Below, piece after piece: positions 1 to 7,674 of a stretch of DNA of 48,732 bases. Source of the stretch: JBBQKG01 sp038326655 (GTDB lineage Bacteria > Actinomycetota > Thermoleophilia > Solirubrobacterales > JBBDJG01); the NCBI GenBank assembly GCA_038326655.1, contig JBBQKG010000025.1, positions 1 through 48,732 on the forward strand, in the 5' to 3' direction. Position numbers and translations under genes: made by a program. Below the pieces are notes generated by a model. It worked only from the letters and a program-made list of their open reading frames with translations, made no database searches and was not told the DNA's origin. Every line of letters starts with the position of its first letter. The first letter of the stretch is position 1.

Positions 1-28
1 CGACCTTGACGGCGGGTACCTTCTTCAT
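1..28 (-). CDS. N-terminus of an off-window gene (partial)
   Basis: Only the first nine codons are inside the window (MKKVPAVKV). The start is supported by a strong Shine-Dalgarno sequence, AGGAGGAG, five to six bases upstream of the ATG at 28-26. The stretch is too short to identify a family. It matters because it shows that no C-terminal part of the truncated FAD oxidase (667-1890) follows downstream on this strand. Confidence 0.5.
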
Positions 29-143
29 GGCGGCTCCTCCTGTCCTCTCGGACTTGGTTAGCGCCCCGAACGCTCCCCAACGGAGCGGACAGGGCGGGAG
101 GACCGCCGTTCAAAGTTCTACGAGGTTCCGGACAACCTCACGA

Positions 144-617
144 TTAGCGGCGGTTGGCGTTCTGTTGCGCTCTCGTGGCCCATCGGCAATTGCCCGGTTC
201 GTAGTGACCATCAGGGTCGATGCGGTCAATACCTCCATCTGCCCACTCTGGCCGTGCGCCCATGTCCTCTAGGAAGTCCTCGAACGAGTTCCGCCATCTG
301 TCGCACATGGTGATCCCTCGTCCTCCGTAGTCGGGGTAGTTCCGATTGGAGGGCGTGGAGCAGCGTTGCTTGGCCATGGTCCATGACGCATGGGTCGGAC
401 TGCGAATTACCCCACGGTGCCCATGGGAGAAGTTGCCTTGGCGCTTATTGTCGCATCCACAAGATTTAGTGCGACCGCCGCGCAGACTGTCGCCTCGTAA
501 CAGCCTCTCGTTACCGCACTCGCAGCGGCACCACCATTGTGCGCGTCGACAGTTGCTCGGACCACGTCGGAGCACAGTCCACCTGCCATATCTATTGCCA
601 GTCTCGTCGATTGCCAT
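144..617 (-). CDS. Phage-type HNH-like endonuclease / zinc-binding protein
   Basis: 157 aa protein of a type common in phages and mobile elements. Cys30, Cys32, Cys34, Cys53 and Cys55 form a zinc-ribbon-like cluster ending in SCGC. A central H-x-x-W segment follows (residues 76-110, with YPDYGGRGI), then the diagnostic C-terminal block RIDPDGHYEPGNCRW (132-146), typical of small HNH homing-type nucleases. I chose the ATG at 617 because upstream codons show no family resemblance and run into the neighbouring gene. No Shine-Dalgarno is visible; the ATG directly abuts a perfect 14-bp palindrome. Local GC is near 60%, against about 70% for its neighbour, which suggests acquisition. The nuclease activity is inferred from the motif pattern; the exact subfamily is uncertain. 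Confidence 0.6.
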   Translation of the reverse strand: MAIDETGNRYGRWTVLRRGPSNCRRAQWWCRCECGNERLLRGDSLRGGRTKSCGCDNKRQGNFSHGHRGVIRSPTHASWTMAKQRCSTPSNRNYPDYGGRGITMCDRWRNSFEDFLEDMGARPEWADGGIDRIDPDGHYEPGNCRWATRAQQNANRR

Positions 618-631
618 ACGAAAATTTTCGT
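618..631. promoter_or_regulatory. Perfect 14-bp palindrome at the HNH gene start
   Basis: ACGAAAATTTTCGT is its own reverse complement and lies immediately before the ATG of the HNH-like gene, where a ribosome-binding site would be expected. It could be an operator, a hairpin that masks initiation, or a remnant of an insertion boundary. Its AT-rich core stands out in this GC-rich sequence. Confidence 0.4.
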
Positions 632-666
632 CACGGCCTGTACAGGCGCGCTCGACCGGACGGGCG

Positions 667-1890
667 TTAGGTCCGCGCCCCGCCGAAGGTGTCGGCGAGG
701 ATGCCCGCGGCCACGAAGACGTCTCGCAGGTAAGGGGCGCGCAGAAATGCCTGGCGCCATGCGCCGGTCGCGTCTCCCGACTCCTTTGCCTCCCCCGCGC
801 CTCCGTGATCACGGCAAAGCTCGAGCGCCCGGCTCATCCAGGCTTCGACGGGGTGGTCGGCCGACTCGAAGCCCAGGACCAGTAGCGCCGCATTGTCGGC
901 GGCCCCCGTCAGCGCCGCCTCGCCGGGGTCCAGCAGGCGGCAGTTGGACGGGTACAGGCCGCTCTGCGAGAGCGCTCGCACGGCCTCCGCGCCACCCGCC
1001 AGATCGGGGAAGGTGACCCCCGCCGAGGACTTGAATCGTGGCCGCTCCTGCACGCGCATCCACGCCTCGGTGATCACGCCCAGCGTTCCCTCCGAGCCGA
1101 GCAGCATTCGGTCCGGGCTCGGCCCCGCACCCGACCCCGGCAGACGCCGGCTTTCGAAGATGCCCGCGGGGGTGACCGCGCGGATCGACTCGACGAGGTC
1201 GTCGATGTGCGTGTAGAGCGTCGCGAAGTGGCCGCCCGCGCGGGTCGCGATCCAGCCGCCGAGGGTCGAGAGCTCGAACGACTGCGGGAAGTGGCGAAGC
1301 GTGAGCCCGTGCTCGCGAAGCTGGTGCTCGAGCCCTGGGCCGGTCGCGCCACCCTGGATCCGGGCCGCGCGCGAAACGCGGTCGACGTCGAGCACGCGGT
1401 CGAGCGCCTTCAGGTCGATCGCGACAGCGCCCTCGTAGCGGTCGCCGACGCGGGCTTCGACGCCCCCCACGACACTCGTGCCGCCCCCGAAGGGGATCGC
1501 CGCCGCACCCGCCTGCACGCACCACTCGACGATCGCCTCGACCTCGCGCTCGTCGCGCGGATGGGCGATTACGTCGGGAGCGTGGTCGAAGCGGCCGCGG
1601 AAGGCGCGCACCACGTCGCGGTAGGCCTTCCCGTAGGCGTGTGACGCGCGGTCGTGGAGATCCGTCGAGCAGATCCCGGCCAGCGAAGGCGGCGGCTCGA
1701 GCCGCGGGGGCGGCAGCTCGACCTGCTCGAGCGCGATCGGCAGTTCGACCTCCACCGACCCGAAGCCGAGGTGCTCGACGACCCCGGCCGCCGCGCTTCG
1801 CAGCTCGGCGGGCGAGAGCTGCTCGTCCTCGTAGCCCCAGCCCCAGAAGCTGCGGCGCCGCCCCGGCGCCGCGGTCGCGGCGTCTACCAG
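667..1890 (-). CDS. FAD-linked oxidase, alkyl-DHAP synthase-like, C-terminally truncated
   Basis: Member of the VAO/PCMH flavoprotein family closest to alkyldihydroxyacetonephosphate synthase, the enzyme that swaps the acyl chain of acyl-DHAP for a fatty alcohol and so makes the ether bond. The FAD-binding segment PFGGGTSVVGGVE and the following flavin-domain blocks are intact. The family N-terminal motif SFWGWGYED lies upstream of the first standard start (GTG at 1755), so the real start is probably CTG at 1890, seven bases overlapping the TAG of the upstream gene. The C-terminus stops after VAAGILADTF, where relatives continue for roughly 130-170 residues that carry the catalytic Tyr and His-rich region. 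The protein is therefore probably inactive, or the contig is chimeric here. It is the last gene of the lipid operon. Confidence 0.7.
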   Translation of the reverse strand: MVDAATAAPGRRRSFWGWGYEDEQLSPAELRSAAAGVVEHLGFGSVEVELPIALEQVELPPPRLEPPPSLAGICSTDLHDRASHAYGKAYRDVVRAFRGRFDHAPDVIAHPRDEREVEAIVEWCVQAGAAAIPFGGGTSVVGGVEARVGDRYEGAVAIDLKALDRVLDVDRVSRAARIQGGATGPGLEHQLREHGLTLRHFPQSFELSTLGGWIATRAGGHFATLYTHIDDLVESIRAVTPAGIFESRRLPGSGAGPSPDRMLLGSEGTLGVITEAWMRVQERPRFKSSAGVTFPDLAGGAEAVRALSQSGLYPSNCRLLDPGEAALTGAADNAALLVLGFESADHPVEAWMSRALELCRDHGGAGEAKESGDATGAWRQAFLRAPYLRDVFVAAGILADTFGGART

Positions 1891-3863
1891 TGCACCCCTC
1901 GCATCAGGTGCGCAAAGGCGATCCCCTCGGCCGAGACCTCCTCGTCCTTGCGCTTCTCCCCGCGCGCTGCAGCGCTCTCGGGGAAGAGCTTGAAGGCGGT
2001 GTTCAAGATCACGTCGACCGACTTCGGCGCGATCGCGTACAGGACCTCGCCGAAAGTCCCGAGCCGGGTCGCCATCTTCTTCGGCCTGTAGATCATCGAA
2101 CGGGTGATCATGTCCGCCGCCTCGTCCGGCGTCGCCGTGGGGAACGCGTCATAGATCCCCGTCGGCGCGATCATCGGCGTGCGCACCAGCGGCATGTAGA
2201 CGGTCGTGATCGAGACGTGATCGTCCACGATCTCCGACGCGATCGATCGCGAGAACGCGTCGAGCGCGCTCTTGCTCGCGACGTATGCGGAGAAGCGCGG
2301 CGTGTTGGTCTGCGCCCCGATCGAGGAGACGTTGATGATGTGCCCGGACTTCCGGTCCCGCATCCCGGGCAGGAACCCGAAGATCAGCTTGAGCGCGCCG
2401 AAGTAGTTGAGCTGCATCGTGCGCTGGTAGTCGTGGAAGCGGTCATAGGAGTTCTTGATCGAGCGCCTGATCGACCGCCCGGCGTTGTTCACGAGCACGT
2501 CGACACGCCCGTGCGCTGCGAGGATCTCCTCGACCAGGCGCTCGGCGTCCTCGAGCTCCGCGAGGTTTCCGGGGTGGACGTGCGCGACGCCGCCCGCATC
2601 CTCGATCTGCGACTTGACCTCGTCCAGCTTGTCCTTGGAGCGCGCGACCAATACCGTGATGCCGCCGGCCTCGCCGACGCGCAGCGCGACCGCCTCCCCG
2701 ATGCCGCTCGAGGCCCCGGTGATCACGACCACCTTGCCCTCGACCGCCCCGCGAAGGCTCCTGTCCTTGAAGAGGTCGGGGTCGAGGTTGCGCTCCCAGT
2801 AGTCCCACAGCCGGTCCGCGTAGCCCTCGAGCGCGGGCACCGCGATCCCGGTGCCCTCGAGCGCGCGCTCGGTGTCCCGGGAGTCGTACTCGCTGGGAAA
2901 GTCGATGAAGGAGAGGACCTCGCGCGGGATGCCGAGGTCGCCGAGCACCTGATCGGTGATGCGCTTCACCGGCGGGAGCTGGGCGATCAGGCCGCGCGCC
3001 TGCTTCGGCACCATGTTGATCATCTGCCGGTCGATCCGCATGCTGGCCTCGGGCGCATGCGCGGCGCGCGCGAACGTGTTCATGACCTGGCCCGCGGTCT
3101 TGGGGCTCGGGTCGGTGATGTGAAACGCCTGCCGGTCGAGTCCCTCCTGGTGCGCGATGTGGTCCATCGCGGCGGCGACGAAGTCGACCGGCACGATGTT
3201 GATCGTGCCCCCCTCCAGCCCGACCACCGGCATCCACGGCGGCAGCGCGCGGCGCAGCCGCTGGATCACCTTGAAGAAGTAATAGGGCCCGTCGATCTTG
3301 TCCATCTCGCCGGTCTCGGAGTGGCCCACGACGATCGCGGGCCGGTAGACCCGCCACGGGACCTGCGCGCGCTCCCGGACGATCTTCTCGGACTCGAACT
3401 TGGTCTGGGAGTAGGGGTCGGCGAGCTTCTGGCCCTCGTCGAACATGTCCTCGCGGAAGAGCCCACGGTGGCGTCCCGAGACGGCGATCGAGCTGACGTG
3501 GTGCAGGCGGCGCGCCCGAAGCCGGTTGGCGAGGTCGACGGCGTGCTTGGTGCCCTCCACGTTGGCGCGGTGATTGGCCTCCTCGTCCGCCGACATGTCG
3601 TAGACGGCCGCGAGGTGGAAGAAGTGATCGACGTCCTCGAGCGTCTGCGCGTCGGCGTCCGAGACCCCGAGCATCGGTGCCGTGAGGTCGCCGACCACGG
3701 GCACGATCCGCCCCGGCGCGGCGCCGAGCTTCGCGGTCAGCTCCTCCAGCCGTGCGCGCGACCCCTCGCGCACGAGCACGTAGATGGTGCCTTCGCGATC
3801 CAGCAACCGCTCGACCAGATGGCGACCGATGAACCCCGTCGCCCCGGTGACGAAATACTTCAC
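1884..3863 (-). CDS. Two-domain SDR, fatty acyl-CoA/ACP reductase family
   Basis: 659 aa, with two short-chain dehydrogenase domains in one chain. The N-terminal extended SDR has TGATGFIG (6-13) and catalytic YSQTK (151-155) and resembles male-sterility/FAR-type reductases. The C-terminal classical SDR has ITGASSGIGE (381-390), NNAG and YVASK. This is the architecture of mycobacterial AcrA1 (Rv3391) and the 661-residue Marinobacter FAR, which reduce acyl-CoA through aldehyde to fatty alcohol. The start is GTG at 3863, behind a strong GGAGGAAGAGGAG purine stretch. In this operon it would supply the fatty alcohol used by the downstream alkyl-DHAP-synthase-like enzyme. The exact substrate is inferred. 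Confidence 0.8.
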   Translation of the reverse strand: MKYFVTGATGFIGRHLVERLLDREGTIYVLVREGSRARLEELTAKLGAAPGRIVPVVGDLTAPMLGVSDADAQTLEDVDHFFHLAAVYDMSADEEANHRANVEGTKHAVDLANRLRARRLHHVSSIAVSGRHRGLFREDMFDEGQKLADPYSQTKFESEKIVRERAQVPWRVYRPAIVVGHSETGEMDKIDGPYYFFKVIQRLRRALPPWMPVVGLEGGTINIVPVDFVAAAMDHIAHQEGLDRQAFHITDPSPKTAGQVMNTFARAAHAPEASMRIDRQMINMVPKQARGLIAQLPPVKRITDQVLGDLGIPREVLSFIDFPSEYDSRDTERALEGTGIAVPALEGYADRLWDYWERNLDPDLFKDRSLRGAVEGKVVVITGASSGIGEAVALRVGEAGGITVLVARSKDKLDEVKSQIEDAGGVAHVHPGNLAELEDAERLVEEILAAHGRVDVLVNNAGRSIRRSIKNSYDRFHDYQRTMQLNYFGALKLIFGFLPGMRDRKSGHIINVSSIGAQTNTPRFSAYVASKSALDAFSRSIASEIVDDHVSITTVYMPLVRTPMIAPTGIYDAFPTATPDEAADMITRSMIYRPKKMATRLGTFGEVLYAIAPKSVDVILNTAFKLFPESAAARGEKRKDEEVSAEGIAFAHLMRGVHW

Positions 3864-3908
3864 CCTCTCCTCTTCCTCCCTCTCGTGAACGAAAGCTACG
3901 GCCGCAGC

Positions 3909-5093
3909 CTAAATGAATGTGGAGCCGCGTTTCACGAGGTTCTCGAGGAGCCGTTCCTGGATCGTCTCGCGGACCTGCTCCGAGATCTCCAACACCGTGG
4001 CGCGATCCTCTGCCGCCTCCGGTCCGAAGCCGGTCAGGTCGATCGGCGGGCAGAACTCGATTCGCCACTTCGAAGGAAGGGGCACCGCCCCGGCCACGCC
4101 CAGCGCCGGGAAGGTCGGGGTGATGGGAAAGTACGGGGCGCCCAGGAGCCGCGCGAGCAGCCGGGACTCGCCCAGCTTCGGGTAGATCTCCTCCGATCCG
4201 ACCACCGCCACCGGAACGATCGGCGCGCCCGACCGAAGCGCGATCTCGACGAAGCCGCCGCGGCCGAACCGCTCCAGGCGGTAGCGCTCGGAGAATGGCT
4301 TGCCCGCCCCCTTCGCGCCCTCCGGGAACACCATCACCAGGTGGCCCTCGTGGAGCAGTCGCATCGCGTTGTACGGCGAGGCGACGACCCCGCCGACGCG
4401 GCGCATGAAGCTGCTCACCCACGGCAGCCGGAATGCCCAGTCGAGCACCATGAAGCGCGGCGCGCGCGGCATCGGGTGGGATTTCCGGATCGCGACGCTC
4501 ATCATCGTCGCGTCCCACGGCAGCACGCCCGCGTGGTTGGCGACGATCATCGCGGGGCCGTGCGAGGGCAGGTTGTGGACGCCCGTCGCCTGGACGCGCC
4601 ACCAACGCTCGTACATGAACTCGAAGAACGGATAGACGATCTCGACGAAGTCCTCGTCGAACCCCCACTCGTCCTGCGCGTAGTCGCCACGCAGGCGCGC
4701 CGCGATTCGCTCCGCGGTCCGCCGTCCCGGGGAGGGCAGCACGCCGGCGGCCGACTCGAGCGCGGCCGGCAGATCGACGTCACGCGCGAGCGCGCCGCTC
4801 AGCGCGCCGAGGAACGCGAGCGGGTCGAGCGCGCGCCGCCGCGACGGCCGGGGCGGCGGCGGCTCACGCCGGCGTCGGCGGGGCGGCGGCTCGGTGACCA
4901 GCGGCGGTGGCGGCACCAGCGGCTCCGGCTCGGGGTCGGGCGGCGGGGGCGGCGGGGACGGGGCCGGCTCGGACTTCGGCGGCTCGGCTGCGATCGGCAC
5001 CTCCTCGGCGAGCGGCTCGGCTGCGGCGCGCTCTTCGACGCGCATTCGAAGGCTTCTCGCGCGCTCTCGCTGTATGCGGTTGCGGTCGGCCAT
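3909..5093 (-). CDS. PlsC-family phospholipid/glycerol acyltransferase with Pro-rich N-terminus
   Basis: 394 aa. Residues 140-390 form an LPLAT acyltransferase domain with the His/Asp motif NHAGVLPWD (186-194) and the substrate-binding motif VFPEG (255-259). The first 90 residues are charged and proline/glutamate-rich, including PPPPPPDPEPEP, and are probably disordered. Closest in type to mycobacterial Rv0502, which also sits beside an epimerase-like gene (Rv0501); the same neighbour is found here. It probably transfers acyl chains to a glycerol-phosphate or DHAP acceptor at the membrane. ATG start at 5093, nine bases after the epimerase-like gene ends, so translation is likely coupled. Confidence 0.8.
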   Translation of the reverse strand: MADRNRIQRERARSLRMRVEERAAAEPLAEEVPIAAEPPKSEPAPSPPPPPPDPEPEPLVPPPPLVTEPPPRRRRREPPPPRPSRRRALDPLAFLGALSGALARDVDLPAALESAAGVLPSPGRRTAERIAARLRGDYAQDEWGFDEDFVEIVYPFFEFMYERWWRVQATGVHNLPSHGPAMIVANHAGVLPWDATMMSVAIRKSHPMPRAPRFMVLDWAFRLPWVSSFMRRVGGVVASPYNAMRLLHEGHLVMVFPEGAKGAGKPFSERYRLERFGRGGFVEIALRSGAPIVPVAVVGSEEIYPKLGESRLLARLLGAPYFPITPTFPALGVAGAVPLPSKWRIEFCPPIDLTGFGPEAAEDRATVLEISEQVRETIQERLLENLVKRGSTFI

Positions 5094-5102
5094 GAGGTTT
5101 TC

Positions 5103-6092
5103 TTAAGGCGCCGCAACCGCAGCGGCCGGCACGCCCGGGGAGTCGTCTCCTCGGGTGCGCGCGATGAAGTCGCGGACCGCCTCGAGCGTGGTGCGCGGCC
5201 GAAAGCCCACCTCCTCGACCAGCCGGGTCACGTCGAGCGTGACCCCGTAGCGAAGCCACGGCACAGCCTCCGGAGGCAGCCGCGGGAAGCCGGCGCGCGC
5301 GGCCACGCCGAGCGCCGGACCGAACAGCCGGCCCGGAATCGGTAGCGGGATCTTTCCGGCGAGACGGAGCAGGCGCGTGAGCGAGATGCTGCCCTCACCG
5401 GCGACGTTGACCGCTCCACGAACCGGCTGCCGGACCGCCGCCTCGAGCGCTCCGACGGCGTCGTCGGCGTGCACGAACTGCAGCAGCGGGTCGAACCCCA
5501 GCTGCACCGGAATCACTGGGCGGCCGAGAAACCGGGTGAGCGGCAAGTCCACCGCCGACCCCAGCGAAGGCTGGTAGCGCAGCACCATGACGGTCACCTC
5601 GGGATAGCGGCGGGCGTGGTTGTCGAAGTAGCTCTCGAGCTCGCCCACGTCGCGCTGGAAGCGCGTGCGAAGCGGGAAGCGACGTGCCATGTCCTCGGTG
5701 AAGAACTCCGGGCCGTTCGGCTCGGCGCCGTAGATCGCGGCAGAGCCGCGGACCACGATCGTCTTGACGGTCTCCGCCTTCTCGCATGCAGCGAGGAGCT
5801 GAAGCGAGCCGATCACGTTGATGTCGTGCAGCTGCTCTGGGCCCTTGCCCCGCTCCGGCGCCAGCAGCACCTCCGAATGCACGACCGTGTCCACCCCGGT
5901 CTGAGGCACCAGCCTCGAGATCAGCGGGTTCCGGATGTCGGCGCGGATGAACTCCGTGCGCTCGAGGTCCGCCGGCGGCGGCCGGGTATCGAGGCCCGCC
6001 ACGTATTCGACCTCGGGCGAGCGCTCCAGCCGTCGTGCGAGCTCGCCGCCCCAGTACCCGGAGACCCCGGTGATCAGGACCCGCCGGCCCAT
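5103..6092 (-). CDS. NAD-dependent epimerase/dehydratase-family protein (atypical extended SDR)
   Basis: 329 aa extended SDR with the nucleotide-binding motif TGVSGYWG (8-15) and the conserved SAAIYG segment. At the place of the catalytic YxxxK the sequence reads FQRDV, so both Tyr and Lys are replaced. It may bind nucleotide without standard SDR chemistry, or act on lipids as other atypical SDRs do. It resembles the Rv0501 (GalE2) type that precedes an acyltransferase in mycobacteria. The ATG at 6092 overlaps the TGA of the preceding gene (ATGA), showing tight operon coupling. Confidence 0.75.
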   Translation of the reverse strand: MGRRVLITGVSGYWGGELARRLERSPEVEYVAGLDTRPPPADLERTEFIRADIRNPLISRLVPQTGVDTVVHSEVLLAPERGKGPEQLHDINVIGSLQLLAACEKAETVKTIVVRGSAAIYGAEPNGPEFFTEDMARRFPLRTRFQRDVGELESYFDNHARRYPEVTVMVLRYQPSLGSAVDLPLTRFLGRPVIPVQLGFDPLLQFVHADDAVGALEAAVRQPVRGAVNVAGEGSISLTRLLRLAGKIPLPIPGRLFGPALGVAARAGFPRLPPEAVPWLRYGVTLDVTRLVEEVGFRPRTTLEAVRDFIARTRGDDSPGVPAAAVAAP

Positions 6093-6628
6093 CAGGACTT
6101 CGCGCGAGTGCTCTTCGCCCGTGATTTGGTCCTGGGCGTCCGGCGGGCCGGCCGCGAGCCGCCGAGTTGCCGCTCGAGTGAGTCGACCCGTTTGCGCAGA
6201 CGCTCGATCTCGGTTCGCAGCTTGCTCAGCTCGTCGCGCGTCACGACCCGGATGTCCGGGATCGCCTCGCGCAGCCGATCGCCCACGCCGGCCGCCGCCT
6301 CGGCTTGCCGGTGGCCCGCCTTGCCGACGCTCTCCCGCACCCCACGTCCGGCCCGCGCGGCGCTCTGCTCGGTCCGGCGCACGACCTCGTCCACGATGTC
6401 CTGGGCGCGGTCACGCGTCATCCCCGCGGACCCGAAGGTGGACTGGACCGTGCGCTCGACCGCGCGCCGGACCGCGTCCGGCATCGCCGCCGCGCTCGGG
6501 CGCTTCGCCGCGCTCGATCGCTTCGCCGCCGTCGTGCGTTTCGCGGGCGTCCTTCGCTTCGCCGCCGGCCGCCTGCCCCTGGCGGCCGCGGTCGCGACGG
6601 AACGCTTCTTCGAGCCGCCGGAAGGCAC
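6092..6628 (-). CDS. Ala/Lys-rich, histone H1-like plus coiled-coil protein (PhaF-like)
   Basis: 178 aa. Residues 1-48 are rich in Ala, Lys, Arg, Pro and Thr with AAKR/PAKR repeats, as in histone H1-like and PhaF-type DNA-binding tails. Residues 50-115 are helical. Residues 125-160 form a heptad-like coiled coil (LSKLRTEIERLRKRVDSLE), followed by a second basic tail (RTPRTKSRAKSTRAKS). The layout fits a granule-associated protein that links a lipid or polyester inclusion to DNA, but no family is certain. GTG start; it ends in an ATGA overlap with the SDR gene. Confidence 0.55.
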   Translation of the reverse strand: MPSGGSKKRSVATAAARGRRPAAKRRTPAKRTTAAKRSSAAKRPSAAAMPDAVRRAVERTVQSTFGSAGMTRDRAQDIVDEVVRRTEQSAARAGRGVRESVGKAGHRQAEAAAGVGDRLREAIPDIRVVTRDELSKLRTEIERLRKRVDSLERQLGGSRPARRTPRTKSRAKSTRAKS

Positions 6629-6637
6629 GGCGCGGAG

Positions 6638-7120
6638 CTAGCCGACCACCGCGGGCGGCTCGCCGGAGAGCCCGCCCCCCGACCCTGCGCCGGTCCGGAG
6701 CGCCGCCACGTCCCGCACGAGCTGGTCGATCCGCGCCTCGAGCCGCTCGAGCTGCTCGCTCACCCGGGTAGCCGGCGCGCGGTTCGCCTCCGAAAGCGCG
6801 TCGAGCTTCGTGCCGAGCCTGTCGACTCCGTCCTCGACCTCCTCGAGCCGCTGCGAGATCGACCGCAGGCGGCGCTCGAGCTTGTCGAAGTCCGCGGCGG
6901 TCGGGAGGTTCAGCGCCTCCATCGCCGACTGCTGCGCCTGGCCGACCTTCTCACGAGCCGTGAAGGCGCCCTGGAGCGCCGAGTTGAACATCGGGTTCTC
7001 GAGCAGGTCGTCGGCGAGACGGCCGATCGCCTCCTCGGCCTGCGACGCGATGCGCGCGCGGAGGCCCGGCTCCTCGTCGGCGGGATCGAAGGACTCGTCT
7101 GCGTTGGGCATGCTGCTCAT
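6638..7120 (-). CDS. Phasin-like coiled-coil protein
   Basis: 160 aa acidic, helical protein with no signal peptide or membrane segment. Residues 20-75 are amphipathic helix (FTAREKVGQAQQSAMEALNL resembles phasin helices), and 76-145 form a long coiled coil with leucine heptads. It starts at ATG 7120 behind a GGGGGATCAG stretch and is the first gene of the six-gene minus-strand operon, nine bases ahead of the basic coiled-coil gene. A role at the surface of a lipid or polyhydroxyalkanoate granule is inferred from fold and context; no enzyme motif is present. Confidence 0.5.
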   Translation of the reverse strand: MSSMPNADESFDPADEEPGLRARIASQAEEAIGRLADDLLENPMFNSALQGAFTAREKVGQAQQSAMEALNLPTAADFDKLERRLRSISQRLEEVEDGVDRLGTKLDALSEANRAPATRVSEQLERLEARIDQLVRDVAALRTGAGSGGGLSGEPPAVVG

Positions 7121-7674
7121 AGATCTGATCCCCCGCGTTCAAGCTGGGTTGTGCCGGGTGCGGCGCCGGCGGGGCCGGCCGGGCTCCGGCAACCTACCAA
7201 CTTGCCGGGCCGGGGTCACGAAATCGGGCCCGAAAAGAGTAAATCTAAAGTTGAGGCTGAGACTTTTGGGCATACATCGACACCTCTCGGGAGCGTCTCG
7301 TGAGGCCGGGGGGTTCGTTGCACCTGGCCTGCACGGCCCCCGCCCCCCAGCGCGGGTGCGAAGGTGCGCCCTCGGGGCCGCTTTGTGTCCAGATCAGCCC
7401 CCGGCAGCACGCATTCGCGCTCTCAGAGCGCATTCTCGTATCAAGTCGCGACGAGGCAAAGCCGATCCAACTATCATGTTGACGGTGGGAGGCACCGAGA
7501 TTGCTCAGGGGCGGCACTGTGACGCCGCTTTCCAAGCAGGCACTTTGGCGTTGCAAGCCGCCGTTCGAGCGGATACCGTGACGCTCTGGTGCGGTACCTT
7601 CTGGCCGTTCCACGATCGGCTGTCGGGCGACGGCCTGAGCATCACCCCAGGGCAAAGCAGGGTTCGTTAATCCA
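7121..7674. promoter_or_regulatory. Long divergent intergenic region with inverted repeat
   Basis: About 550 bases without a convincing gene separate the lipid operon (minus) from the cell-wall hydrolase (plus). It should hold both promoters. At 7247-7266 there is an inverted repeat AAAGT-N10-ACTTT inside an AT-rich patch. A TTGACG at 7481-7486 is a possible -35 for the plus strand. I looked for a c-di-AMP (ydaO) riboswitch, often found ahead of actinobacterial cell-wall hydrolases, and did not see its conserved core. Confidence 0.35.

Noticed and set aside
1641..5345. 1234-codon open frame on the plus strand
   Set aside because: It is antisense to three clear genes on the minus strand, is extremely Arg/Asp/His-rich as expected from high-GC mirror frames, and has no domain.
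7281..7674. Possible c-di-AMP (ydaO) riboswitch upstream of the cell-wall hydrolase
   Set aside because: The conserved core segments are not present, although the position would be typical.
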